DNA of 58,280 bases from Mesorhizobium sp. M00.F.Ca.ET.216.01.1.1 (GTDB taxonomy: Bacteria > Pseudomonadota > Alphaproteobacteria > Rhizobiales > Rhizobiaceae). The position numbers and the translations under genes were made by a program. Below, in pieces: positions 10,281-19,689 of the stretch (the first letter of the stretch is position 1; the number at the start of each line of letters is the position of its first letter). The stretch is taken from assembly GCF_004010325.2 (NCBI RefSeq), contig NZ_SADR02000016.1, forward strand, positions 1 through 58,280. The letters are read 5' to 3'. The notes under the pieces were generated by a model, which made no database searches, was not told the DNA's origin, and was given only the letters and a program-made list of their open reading frames with translations.

Positions 10281-11503
10281 CGATCCGCTACGGCACCGAC
10301 GCCAGGCCTTCTATGACAAAATATTACACGCCCAGCAACGCCGTCCTAGTGGTGGCCGGCGATGTCGAGCCGGAAACGGTCAAGGCGCTGGCCGATAAGA
10401 CGTAGGGAACCGTGCCGACGGCTCCTGGTCTAACCCGCATCCGCCCAGTCGAGCCGGAGCAAAACGCCAAGCGCACGGTGACGCTGACCGACGTGCGCAT
10501 TTCGGTGCCGCGCTTTTCCACGCAATGGATGCTGCCGTCCTATCATACGGCCGCACCCGGCGAGGCCGAGGCGCTCGACTGCTGGCCGACATCCTCGGCG
10601 GCGGGACCCGCAGCCGGCTATACCAGCAGTTTTCGACCGCATACGCGCCCAGCTTCTCTCCGAAATCATTGCCGATGAGCGCGAACCTCACGCGATCCCC
10701 GAGCTGGCCTGGCGGCGCGGACTCTACGGCACGCATCCGTATTCGAGACCGCCCAAGGGAGCCTGACCAGCGTAACGCCCGCCGATCTAAGCGCCTTCCA
10801 CAAAGCCGCTTTCGCCCGCGACGGGCTGCATGTGGCGGTCGTAGGCGACATAGATGCCAAAGCCCTGAGAGCAAGGCTCGACCAGCTGTTCGGCGATTTG
10901 CCTCAGAAACAGGCGCTCGCCCCCGTACCTGATGTCACCCCGAAGCGGCGAGCGGACGCAGGTCGCAACGCCCTCCCCCAGACTTCGCTCCAGCTGGCTT
11001 TTCCCGCCATGGGACGCAACGACCCGGAATTCTACGCGGGACAGCTGATGAACGATATAGTCGGAGGCTCACGATTTACCTCACGTCTGTTCCAGGAAGT
11101 GCGCGAAAAGCGCGGCCTTGCCTACGGTGTCTCGTCCAGCTTGGAAGACTACCAGCCCAACATGCTTGTCGTGACGACGTCGACGCGCGCCGACAGGGCG
11201 GCCGAGACGCTCGACCTGATAAGACAACTAATCAAGGAGTTGGTGGACACAGGCCCAACAGCGGCCGAACTCGAAGCGAGCAAGAAGTATCTGATCGGCG
11301 CCTATGCTATCGACAATCTGGGTTCCTCCAGGCCGATTTCCGCCACGCTTGTCGGGTTGCAGCTCGACAAACTCGGCATAGACTACATCCAGCGCCGCCC
11401 GGCCCTCATCGGGCAGGTGATCCTCGAGCAGGCAGGGCGGCGGCGAAGAAGCTGCTTTCGGCCGAGCCCGCGATTATGGGCGTTGGCCCGTGACAGCGAA
11501 TAA
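10281..11503 (+). pseudogene. Two M16 (pitrilysin-type) peptidases fused by deletion and frameshifted
   Basis: The first part (10281-10636) is the middle of an M16 zinc peptidase: YTPSNAVLVVAGDVEPETVK, a TAG at 10403, then ALDLLADILGGGTRSRLYQQ across a frame change. At about 10636 the text jumps into a second M16 protein: FDRIRAQLLSEIIADEREPH, GLYGTHPYSRP, then HVAVVGDIDAKALRA and LFQEVREKRGLAYGVSSSLE to about 11490. In the family, catalytic and non-catalytic M16 subunits are often adjacent genes, so an internal deletion has welded the two. The zinc-binding HxxEH segment is lost at the IS256 boundary. Not functional. Confidence 0.75.
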
Positions 11504-11670
11504 TCCCACGCTCTACAATAGCTGAAGGACTCGCCGACCTACGTGTGGCTGATCCGACTATGGTGTGGCAGAATGAACGCCTTGAGTTCTGCCTGCTCGC
11601 CTTCGCAGACCAAGTTCTCTCCCGTGGTTCGATTCCCGACCCGAAGAACGCCGTCGTTCCGAGAAAGTAT

Positions 11671-11707
11671 TCTAACTTTTGCGTATACCAAATACGGGAA
11701 AGTTAGA
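11671..11707. promoter_or_regulatory. Palindrome 1 upstream of the HipA-AbiEi fusion gene
   Basis: TCTAACTTTTGCGTAT (11671-11686), a 5-base spacer, then ATACGGGAAAGTTAGA (11692-11707): a 16-bp inverted repeat with two mismatches. Its centre is 62 bases upstream of palindrome 2, about six helical turns. Probable autoregulatory operator. Confidence 0.7.
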
Positions 11708-11733
11708 AACTCTTGAATATGAAGCCGATTATG

Positions 11734-11769
11734 CTAGCTTTCCCGTATATCAGATACGGGAAAGTTAGA
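11734..11769. promoter_or_regulatory. Palindrome 2 abutting the HipA-AbiEi fusion start codon
   Basis: CTAGCTTTCCCGTAT (11734-11748), a 5-base spacer, then ATACGGGAAAGTTAGA (11754-11769), the same sequence as palindrome 1. It ends two bases before ATG 11772 and covers the only weak ribosome-binding sequence (GGGAAAG), so a bound protein could block both transcription and translation. Confidence 0.7.
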
Positions 11770-11771
11770 AA

Positions 11772-13610
11772 ATGGCCCTTCACCTCGTTGGGGAAAACAT
11801 CGATAAAACCCGCAGCCACTATCAGGCTGAAACGGGCAAGCTCGTCCAGCTAATGCGCGGCATCTATGTCGATGCCGGGGAGGATATCGAGGCCACGATA
11901 CTCAAGCACGCCGTCCGCATCGCCAAATACCTGTATCCCAACGCTTACCTCTCGGCGGCGAGCGCTGTGCTTCTCGGCCCGACCCGGGATGGCCGCCTGT
12001 TCCTGAGCGGGCGACGAATACAGCGCAGGCGCTTGCGCTTGCTGGAAATCATTCAGAACGCAGCTCCCGACCACCCATCAGTCGCTCAAGCGATTGTCGA
12101 TGATGGAATGGGAGAAATCCGGATCGACGTCTCCTCGATGCGCCAGCGCTTCCTCGAAGCTTTCCGCCTGCGCAGCGAACACGCGGCATCCATCGACGAG
12201 ACGATGCGCGAGGCAATCGCGAACCGCCTCATAGAACAATACGGCAGCGCCCAGGGCGCTGCCGACGCGACATGGGCGCTTGCCCGCGCGAACCAGTGGT
12301 ATCGCGAGGGCGAGCACGCCGAGCGCTTTTTCCTCCGCCCTCCACTGACCACAGAACCGGCACGCAACGGAGCCGCGCTCGATCTGATCGTGGCGTGGCA
12401 CGGCGCTCCGCTCGGAAATCTCACACATGATGGTTTTGAGTGGCGCTGGAATGCAGACGATCAGGGCCCGCCACTTGTTCGCCAGACCACGCCGGGCAAG
12501 CTCCCTCCTTTCATTCTGTCGCTGCTGCCTGAAGGCTGGCTTGCGTCAGTGTTGAACGACCGCGACGAGCGCGCGACGCTACGCTCGGGCAAACGCTACA
12601 TGTCCAACATCACCATCGTCGAGCGTGCGAGCGATCTCTCCGCCCTGCCGCCCGACATCCTGTTAACCCGGCTCAATGGCTTCACTAGAAACACTGTCTT
12701 CACTGGCCAGTATGCAGGGCCGGGTCGCGGCGACCTGGAGCAGAGTTTCGAACGCAATCTCGCACAGATATTCGAGCGTACTGATACGCCTCGCCTTTCG
12801 GGTGTTCAGATCAAAGCGCCTATGTTCCTCAGTGCGGATGGCACCCTCTCTCCCAGTATCGGCCGGCCTTTTACCCACATTCTCAAACCTGCGGGTACGG
12901 GCGGATTTGAGGCCCTGCCAGTTATCGAATGGCAGTCGCTCGCTTTGGGCAGCGCGGCCGGTTTCAAGACGCCCGCGACAGCGCTCGTCCCGATGCCTGA
13001 CGGGATGCCTCCGGCGCTACTCGTGGAGCGGTTCGATATCAGAACGAGCCTTGAGGACAAACACCTGCTCGCGCTTGAGGACTTCTGCTCGGTACTTGGC
13101 GTGCCCACCGAAGCAAAATACGACGGCACGATGGAGCGCATCGCGCGGGCACTAAGGCCGCTATCGACCTCTCCCGAAGAAGACGTCCTGCTTGTCCTGA
13201 AGCGATCCTTATTCGCCTGGCTGATCGCCGATGGCGACATGCACCTGAAGAACATGGCACTGCTGGAAATCGCAGAGCCCGGCAGCACGCAATTCAGCTC
13301 AGTTCGCATGGCTCCGCTCTACGACGCGGTCACGACTCGCGTGTTTCCACGCCTCGAAAAAGACCGGATGGCCCTCAAGCTGAACGGCAAGGACGATCGT
13401 CTGCGGCGCGCCGACTTCAAGGCTTTCGCGAGCACGGCTGGCCTCAAGGCAGCCGATGCGGATACCAGCATCGACGATCTTGTTGCAGCCCTCTCACGCG
13501 CGCTCAACCACCTCGAATTGCCGCCGCCTCTATCAGACGGCTCTCAAGGCGCGAAGATGGCGGAGCAAATGCGCGCGATTGTCCACGAACGCATCGAAGG
13601 GTTTGCATAG
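11772..13610 (+). CDS. HipA-like kinase fused to an N-terminal AbiEi-like DNA-binding region
   Basis: 612 residues, about 170 longer than classic HipA. The C-terminal half (about 200-600) is a HipA-fold kinase: LSGVQIKAPMF (phosphate loop), THILKPAG (ATP lysine strand), a conserved Glu in VIEWQSLALGSA, DGDMHLKN (487-494, catalytic block with D489) and PLYDAV (D518, metal). Residues 1-80 resemble the winged-helix/AbiEi-type antitoxin module (LVQLMRGIYVDAGED, YLSAASAVLLG). No separate hipB gene is adjacent. TAG in frame at 11766 forces the start at or after 11772. E. coli YjjJ is a known precedent for an HTH fused to a HipA kinase. A self-contained toxin-antitoxin or regulatory kinase is my inference. 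The gene looks intact. Confidence 0.8.
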   Translation: MALHLVGENIDKTRSHYQAETGKLVQLMRGIYVDAGEDIEATILKHAVRIAKYLYPNAYLSAASAVLLGPTRDGRLFLSGRRIQRRRLRLLEIIQNAAPDHPSVAQAIVDDGMGEIRIDVSSMRQRFLEAFRLRSEHAASIDETMREAIANRLIEQYGSAQGAADATWALARANQWYREGEHAERFFLRPPLTTEPARNGAALDLIVAWHGAPLGNLTHDGFEWRWNADDQGPPLVRQTTPGKLPPFILSLLPEGWLASVLNDRDERATLRSGKRYMSNITIVERASDLSALPPDILLTRLNGFTRNTVFTGQYAGPGRGDLEQSFERNLAQIFERTDTPRLSGVQIKAPMFLSADGTLSPSIGRPFTHILKPAGTGGFEALPVIEWQSLALGSAAGFKTPATALVPMPDGMPPALLVERFDIRTSLEDKHLLALEDFCSVLGVPTEAKYDGTMERIARALRPLSTSPEEDVLLVLKRSLFAWLIADGDMHLKNMALLEIAEPGSTQFSSVRMAPLYDAVTTRVFPRLEKDRMALKLNGKDDRLRRADFKAFASTAGLKAADADTSIDDLVAALSRALNHLELPPPLSDGSQGAKMAEQMRAIVHERIEGFA

Positions 13611-13809
13611 ATGATCGATCTAACTGATACGCCGGTTTCCATGGACCGCACTTCCCAGCCGTGATGGGCGAGACCGCCCCGACAAAGCTTGGCAAGGGCT
13701 CGAAAGTTCAGGCTAATGATAGATGCTCAGTGGAGGGCCTATTTTCTAGCGCCGGCGACGTAACCGCTCGATCGTCTGCACAATCCCTTCGGGCGTCGGC
13801 TGGCGCAGT

Positions 13810-14328
13810 CGATGCGGTCGAGATCTCTGCTCGTCGTGGCAATGTTCACGGTGGTCTTTTTGGAGATCCATCCATTCCAGGACGGCAATGGAAGGCTATC
13901 GCGTTCTGACGACGCTTCTGCTGATGCGCAGTGGCTATGCTTATGTGCCTTACTCTTCGCTCGAAAGCGTGATCGAGAACAGCAAGGAGGGCTACTATCT
14001 GGCGCTTCGGCAAACTCAAAAAACGATCCGCAGTCCGAGGCCTAATTGGCAGCCCTGGGCTGTTTATTTCCTGCGCGCTCTTCAGCAGCAAAAGCAGCGG
14101 CTTGAGAAGAAAATCGAGCGCGAGCGTCTCGTGCTCGGTACGCTTCCGGAACTCTCCCTTCAAATAGTTGAAGCCATCAAGGAGCGCGGGCGAATGACCA
14201 TTGGCGAGATCGTCAACCTGACCGGTGCAAACCGGAACACCGTCAAAAAACATGTGGCAACCCTGGTCGAAATAAACATCTAGCCCCAACATGGAACCGG
14301 CAAGGGAACGTGGTACGGCAGACGTTAA
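13810..14328 (+). pseudogene. Fic-domain protein, truncated and frameshifted
   Basis: The Fic active-site motif is intact (LEIHPFQDGNGRLSR, about 13855-13900). A frameshift follows directly, and the next frame continues the Fic core and C-terminal wing: TTLLLMRSGYAYVPYSSLES, then a helix-turn-helix-like tail (MTIGEIVNLTGANRNTVKKH). A TAG at 14281 is followed in frame by PQHGTGKGTWYGR and TAA at 14326, the usual Fic/HTH C-terminus. The N-terminal half is missing. Fic proteins AMPylate target proteins; this one is broken. It lies next to the HipA fusion, suggesting an eroding toxin cluster. Confidence 0.8.
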
Positions 14329-15190
14329 CACAGACTACTTTATGTGATTCAACCCACGAAACGCACCACGTCCATTTACTTTGAACACAATATGATAAGG
14401 AACACTCTTTCCGAGCTTAAGCCCCCGGGCAAAAAGTTTTCGAGGGCTGGTTGCCGCCGCCCTCAGTGCAATTAACCGGTATTGAGTTCCAGCTTGCCAG
14501 CAGCGGTTATCAGCGTGGCGTCGATGGCAAGTCCTCCTTTGAAGGCGGTCGCATTCGAGGGGAATGCTCTACAGGGACGACCCGCCGTAAACGACGCTCT
14601 TTCGAAAATCCCCGACCTCTTCCACCACAACGACCCCCCTTCTCGTTTTTTGGGGCGCGACCTGCACGGTCCCGAGCCCAGCTGGCAGATGATCTGCGTG
14701 CCTACGGTCGCAAAGAAGGCATCACCGTGCTGATTCTCGATTGTGGTCCCTTTTGATTTTCCACGCCCGTTTGTGGCGCTCGCGATGGGGGGCGGCAAGA
14801 TCGAGGACTTTTGAAAGCAATTTCAATCCGATGATGCTCAAAAAAGGCATTTGGCTGCACTGCTGCTATTCGGACCGATGGCCGGTACGCGCGGTCGGGA
14901 AGCCGATGTCCATTGTTCAGTTTGCACCTGATGAGAACCGCAAGCCATCGACCAGAAGCGTTCAAGAATTCTCCCTTTCAAGTTGAGTGGATGGTCTACC
15001 AGCCGTATGGCCGAGGCCCTATAAGGACCCGCAGGTGCGGAGTACACGCCGAGGCTCTGCCGATTATACATATCAGCTGCCTTTGAGAGGAACCCGGTTT
15101 GCCCCTGTGCCTGCCGATGATCCGCCACTGAAATCCCCGGACCTGTTTGGCGCCGTCCATCGCCTGCCGGCACTTGGCACGTCAGTTCGC
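14329..15190. other. No confident gene; possible unrecognised relic
   Basis: On the plus strand about 14480-14750 two frames give ALQGRPAVNDALSKIPDLFH and RAYGRKEGITVLILDCGPF, which look like a broken coding sequence I cannot name. The remainder to 15190 shows nothing I can support. Confidence 0.3.
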
Positions 15191-15204
15191 GAGCGGTCAT
15201 TTGT

Positions 15205-16551
15205 GGTCCTCAACCCGTCGAGCGGCGAAGTGCTGGCAGGACGTCCGACATGGGCGTGGAGGAGACACGGGCTGCGGTAGACGAGGCCTATGTCGCGCAG
15301 CCTGGATGGGCGGCGCTGACCGCCCGAGAGCGCAGCGACCTTCTTTGGCGATGGCATCAGCTGATCATCGCCATGCAGGCGATCTCGCCGCGATTCTGAC
15401 TGCGGAAATGGGCAAGCCGTTTGCCGAAGCCAAGTCGGAGGTTTCGCATGCGGCCGCGTATCTGCAATGGTACGCCGAAGAAGCCAATTGCATCTATGGC
15501 GAGACGATCTCCGCACCGTCTACAGACCGTCGGATGATGGTGATCAATCAGCAGATCGGTGTCGTCGGCACGATTACGCCATGGAATTTCCCAGCGTCGA
15601 TGGTGGCGCGCAAGATCTCGCCGGCCCTGGCGGCGGGCTGCGCGATCGTGCTCAAACCTGCTGAACAGACGCCGCTCGTGGCAGGTGCAATGTTTGCCCT
15701 CGCGCAGCAAGCCGGCTTTCCTGACGGCGTTGTCAACCTGGTCTATGCGTCCGAAGGTGATCGCGTGGGGCCGCGAACTCTGCTCCAATGCCAAGGTCCG
15801 AAACATCAGCTTTACAGGCTCCACCGAGGTTGGCCGACTGCTCATGCGCCAGTGCTCGGACTAGATCAAGAAGGTCAGCCTCGAGCTCGGCGGCAATGCG
15901 CCCTTCATCGTCTTCGACGACGCGGATATTGACGCTGCCGTTGACGGGGCGATCCAGGCGAAGTTCCGCAATGCCGGCCAGACTTGCGTTTCATCGAACC
16001 GGCTTTACGTCCAATCGAGCGTTCACGATGAGTTCGTCGAGAAGTTCGTGGAGAAAGTCCGGCACTTATCGGTTGGCGACGGCTTCGCTCCGGGAGTGGA
16101 CGTCTGACCACTCATCGACATGCATGCTTTGGCCAAGATCGAGTCCCACATCGCAGATGCCGTTGCCAAGGGTGGGATAATTCGATGCGGGGCCGAACGT
16201 TTTCAACCCACAGCCTTCACCGAGATCTCCAGCATCATGGCGGTTGCGCAAGAGGAGACTTTCGGGCCGTTGGCGCCGATCATCCGCTTCCACGATGCGG
16301 ATCAGGTTGTCTGTGAGGCAAACGACACGATTTACGGGCTCGCCGCCTATTTCCATCCCTCGAACCTGAGGCGTGTCTGGCGCGTGGCCGAGGCATTGGA
16401 ATATGGCATGATTGGCATCAATACGGGGCGTATGTCTTCGGAAGCGGCGCCCTTTGGCGGCATGAAGCAGTCCGGCATCGGGCGGGAGGGTTCCCGCCAC
16501 GGGCTCGAAGACTACCTCGAAATGAAGTACCTCTGCATGGGTGGAATCTAA
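15205..16551 (+). pseudogene. gabD: NAD(P)-aldehyde dehydrogenase of succinate-semialdehyde (GabD) type, decayed
   Basis: An almost full-length ALDH is legible: GVVGTITPWNFPASMVARKI (NAD site), ISFTGSTEVGRLLMRQCSD, VSLELGGNAPFIVFDDADID (general-base Glu), AGQTCVSSNR (catalytic Cys), AQEETFGPLAPIIRF and the C-terminal EAAPFGGMKQSGIGREGSRH. The closest family is succinate-semialdehyde dehydrogenase GabD. Defects: frame changes at about 15370 and 15765, TAG at 15862 and TGA at 16105. The 3' 450 bases are open and end naturally at 16551. Inactive as it stands. Confidence 0.85.
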
Positions 16552-16554
16552 ATG

Positions 16555-16860
16555 ACGTCGCCCCGAGTTTCTCCAGTTTTGGGTTCGTTTCCGGCGTGGG
16601 TTGTGCGCTGCTGGGCGGGTGAAGCGACGGGGGCTGGCGCGGAGCCTTTCGCATAGCGCAGCGCGAGCGACCGTCGCGGATTGAAGGTGGTGGCGAACTT
16701 GGCCGGTGTCTGCCAGGCGATTTGGGAGTGCGGCCGCGCGGTGTTGCAGTCGGCGCGCCACAGGCGATAGCGATGCTTGCCATGCGCATGGAATGCCATT
16801 CGACCGGTTCTGATCCGCGCAGGAGAGGATGGCGTTCGAGATGAACTGGCTGGCATTATC
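16555..16860 (-). pseudogene. IS3-family transposase OrfB, C-terminal fragment
   Basis: On the minus strand the C-terminus of an IS3 OrfB is readable: YRLWRADCNTARPHSQIAWQ, TPAKFATTFNPRRSLALRYA and SAPAPVASPAQ. The integrase core is missing. It starts immediately after the gabD relic. Confidence 0.7.
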
Positions 16861-17274
16861 ACTGACCAGTGATGAGCCGGTTCAATTCCCGGGCAACCAA
16901 GTGCCCTCGACCGTGCTGAATAGTGCGCCTTTGCCATACCGGCGGATTAGCGCGGCCGACCTTACTTCGGCATGATGCGAGCAATTTCTGCACCAGGCGC
17001 GCAAGGTATGCCACTCCCTCAGATCGCCCAGCGATACGTCTGGGCCTGCATGTTTGCTGCCTTCTGCGATGGCTTGCCGACACTTTCGGCTCGCCGGGTG
17101 TGATGATCTTCTTCTGCGTCTTTCCCTCTCGGCGATATTGCCGTTCGGCCGTCCCGACCAAGGCCAAACCTCGGGCCGTTTTCCCGTTCCCGGGTCGAGC
17201 TTGAACGTCTCGTCGATGATGTTCTGGCGTGCTGCGAGCTCAACGCCGAGGCGCTTGGCATCGATGCATGGCAC
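16861..17274 (-). other. Unrecognised minus-strand relic overlapping the dispersed repeat
   Basis: An open minus-strand stretch encodes LGVELAARQNIIDETFKLDP and GKRPEVWPWSG, then LREWHTLRAWCRNCSHHAEV with a CxxC zinc-ribbon look. It resembles pieces of two different small genes. No function can be assigned; part of it (17222 onward) is the dispersed repeat. Confidence 0.3.
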
Positions 17275-17358
17275 GACATATTGCGGCGGTGTCGCACGTG
17301 TTCGACGGTTTGGGCTTCAGGATCGTGCGGATGGGCCACGCTTTTCTGGCGGCGCGAA
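17222..17358. repeat. Dispersed repeat, copy 2 (copy 1 at 5195-5330)
   Basis: Same orientation as copy 1. It begins TTCTGGCGTGCTGCGAGCTC and ends CGCTTTTCTGGCGGCGC. Divergence is about 10-15 percent by eye. Confidence 0.6.
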
Positions 17359-17584
17359 ACACGGGCAATGCGCGTTCAAAACCTGACAAAGGCAGAAACT
17401 TGTCAGGTTCAATCCAACCGCCATCCGGGCACTGCGGAGGTTTTTCAAAGCATATTCATGCACTTGCGCGCTGAGCCCGCTGGCATGGACCTTGCAACGC
17501 TTGCAGCAGGACGGTATGCAATGGAGCAGACGAGGATGTTCTCTCCCCTGAACCGTGTGCCGTCTCTGAGAGGGAAATAAGCTC

Positions 17585-18778
17585 GTGCAGAAAATCTCAC
17601 AACCTTTGACAACGGCTTTGGAGAACAACGTGGTGTTGCAGATCGAGTCCCCGGCTCCTTCGATTCAAGCGGAAACCTGGCTGCGTGGCGAGCCCCTCAC
17701 CAGCTTCGAGCCCGGCAAAGTGTACATCGTCGAATTTTGGGCAACTTGGTGCGGTTCGTGTGTGGACGGGATGCCCCATCTGATGCAGCTGCAGGAGAAA
17801 TACAGGGAAAGCGGCGTTGAGATCGTAGGAGTCGCGGCTAGTGAACGCGCTCCAACGGCCGATGAGGCCCGAAGCACGTTGGACGCTTGGTTGACGGAAA
17901 AGTTCCCGAATCTGAACTATCGGATCGCATTCGACTCCACAGGCGAAATGGACAAGCTTTGGATGGAGCCCAGCTTTTCTTTCTGGATTCCCACCAGTTT
18001 CGTGGTCGACCGAGACGGCTGCATCGCCTTTATTGGTGAACCGACGGAACTCGATGAGGTCTTGCCGAAGGTGCTTAACGGCAGCTGGCGCACCAGCGAT
18101 CAGGCAAAATCCGCCGATGCGGAGCGGATCGCGGAAGGCGAACCCATAGCGCGCGAACAAGCGCTGAAGAAGCCGATCAAGGACAGATATCGGGCGGCGG
18201 TGGAGAAAAAGGATTGGAAGACGGCGCTCTCGGCGATCGAAGAAGGCATCGCCTTGATGCCGGACAACCTCGGTTTCCGCCGTTCTCATGTGAATCTGTT
18301 GCTTCACAAAATGAAGGACATGCAGGTCGGCTTGCCCGTCATGCGCCAATTCGTTCGCGACGCGATCAACAGAAACTCCGAGAATTGGATGGTTGCGGCG
18401 TTAGACGAGCTCTTCTTTCCGAACCTTGACCATTCGCACTTTCCGTCTGCTGAGCGCTTGGCGATGGGAAAACAGCTGTCCGAACACATCCTGGCACTGA
18501 ATCCCCCGGAAAGCGACAAACGTAAGCTCCTGCCTTATCGTTTGGCAGCCCTGTACTATCACGAGAGCGGCAACAAAGATCGGGCGATCGAGTTGATCGA
18601 GCTGGCACTGAAGTCGCAGGGCGGTCCGGAGCTTATCCGGGACGAAGATGAACAGCGCGAAATATCGCATTTACTGCAGTTCCTGGCCTACTTCAAGGGT
18701 GAGAAGGTTTGTTACGGCGCTCTGTGTGCGGTTCCAAACAATGGCCGATTCGACAGCTGGTATACCGTTTGCGGCTGA
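17585..18778 (+). CDS. TlpA-like thioredoxin-fold protein with helical C-terminal half
   Basis: 397 residues. Residues about 25-165 form a TlpA/ResA-type thioredoxin domain with the redox motif WCGSC (W55, C56, C59) and the conserved cis-Pro strand (WIPTSFVVDRDG). Residues about 190-370 are a helical, TPR-like region (YRAAVEKKDWKTALSAIEEG, YRLAALYYHESGNKDRAIEL). No clear signal peptide is seen, so location is uncertain. GTG 17585 is the start: GAGAGGGA lies 9-16 bases upstream and an in-frame TGA at 17567 prevents a longer product. Related proteins pair a disulfide reductase domain with peptide-binding repeats; substrate unknown. It stands alone between IS relics. Confidence 0.75.
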   Translation: MQKISQPLTTALENNVVLQIESPAPSIQAETWLRGEPLTSFEPGKVYIVEFWATWCGSCVDGMPHLMQLQEKYRESGVEIVGVAASERAPTADEARSTLDAWLTEKFPNLNYRIAFDSTGEMDKLWMEPSFSFWIPTSFVVDRDGCIAFIGEPTELDEVLPKVLNGSWRTSDQAKSADAERIAEGEPIAREQALKKPIKDRYRAAVEKKDWKTALSAIEEGIALMPDNLGFRRSHVNLLLHKMKDMQVGLPVMRQFVRDAINRNSENWMVAALDELFFPNLDHSHFPSAERLAMGKQLSEHILALNPPESDKRKLLPYRLAALYYHESGNKDRAIELIELALKSQGGPELIRDEDEQREISHLLQFLAYFKGEKVCYGALCAVPNNGRFDSWYTVCG

Positions 18779-18869
18779 TTGTCAGGTTTATGTAAGGGAC
18801 AGAATTGGCCGGGCGGACAGCTCTTGATGCGAACGGCGCAAACCCCCGCCCGGCTTGCGAAATCACCTG

Positions 18870-18938
18870 GGCCGCTCTTTTGGACCTAAGTCCGAAGGAC
18901 TGCGGCCTTCTAAGATGCCCGCCTTTGTTTAGGCGGGC
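18870..18938. other. Pair of strong hairpins after the TlpA-like gene
   Basis: GGCCGC (18870-18875) pairs with GCGGCC (18902-18907) around an inner AGTCC-GAA-GGACT hairpin (18889-18901). A second hairpin, GCCCGCCT-TTGTTT-AGGCGGGC, follows at 18917-18938. They start 91 bases after the stop codon. Without a T-run they are not a textbook terminator. On the minus strand the adjacent GTAGCTCAGCTCATAG has a tRNA D-arm look, but no cloverleaf forms. Confidence 0.45.
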
Positions 18939-19689
18939 TATGAGCTGAGCTACGGGTTTTGCTCGCTTCTAACCGTTCGCCAGCCTGGCGCAGGTGCCTC
19001 TCAACACCTCCACCACACCGAGGTTTCATGCCGGTAGCGAATTCGATCTTGGCGGGATGGCCATTAAGCACATGGGATGGCCTCGCTGGCGGCATGCCTG
19101 TGATCTGGTGCTGCAGCCCACGCTTGCCTCCGCCAGCGGTTCGATGAGGCAGCCTGTCGCACAATTGATATCAGGACTTCAATGCCGGAACACCGGCGCC
19201 ACCCTCAATTCATAAATGAGGTGTCGCGCACCACGGTTGGCTGCTTGATCCAGGCAATTCAGGCCGCCGTCATCCTCAATGAGGTGACCTCGACCAGAGC
19301 CTCGGCCTTGAATGGCATGATGCAGGTGCATGGGATGCGGCCACCGTCATTTTCGTCTTGCGACCGCTTTGCGGCTTTATCCAACACGCCAAGGACCACA
19401 ATGTCGACAGGCGGCGCGAGCTTGGCGCCTAGGCGTCCACGTCAACAGATTCTTCTGACAATCGGGACTTGTACGATCACCCCAGGGGGGCGAGAGCCCA
19501 TGACGATCATCGTCGCGCCGGCCGCGATCTGAAGCAGGCGTCGGCGCGCCTCCCGCCTATCTTCTGGCGAGGCTTCGGTGAAAGACCCCGATGGCGGAAC
19601 GGAAACACCACCGGCTGAATAGATCCCGAGCTGTGCGATCGCGTTCGGCCAAGTTGAGGAAAGCGAGCTGAATGCAGGACTTTGCACGC
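18939..19689. other. Stretch with no supportable gene
   Basis: Open frames here are short and resemble no family I know. The minus strand at about 19200-19330 may be a worn coding remnant, but I cannot name it. Confidence 0.4.

Noticed and set aside
15171..15190. Sigma-54-like promoter TGGCAC-N5-TTCGC
   Set aside because: The -12 element lacks TTGC and it sits in the start of a decayed dehydrogenase; no other support.
17229..17339. Transposase gene on the minus strand in the dispersed repeat
   Set aside because: The frame is open but shows no catalytic motif or recognised family; left as unrecognised relic.
18905..18990. tRNA gene on the minus strand (GTAGCTCAGCTCATAG)
   Set aside because: The D stem does not close, the anticodon stem would be 8 bp with a 6-base loop, and no T-arm or acceptor pairing is visible.
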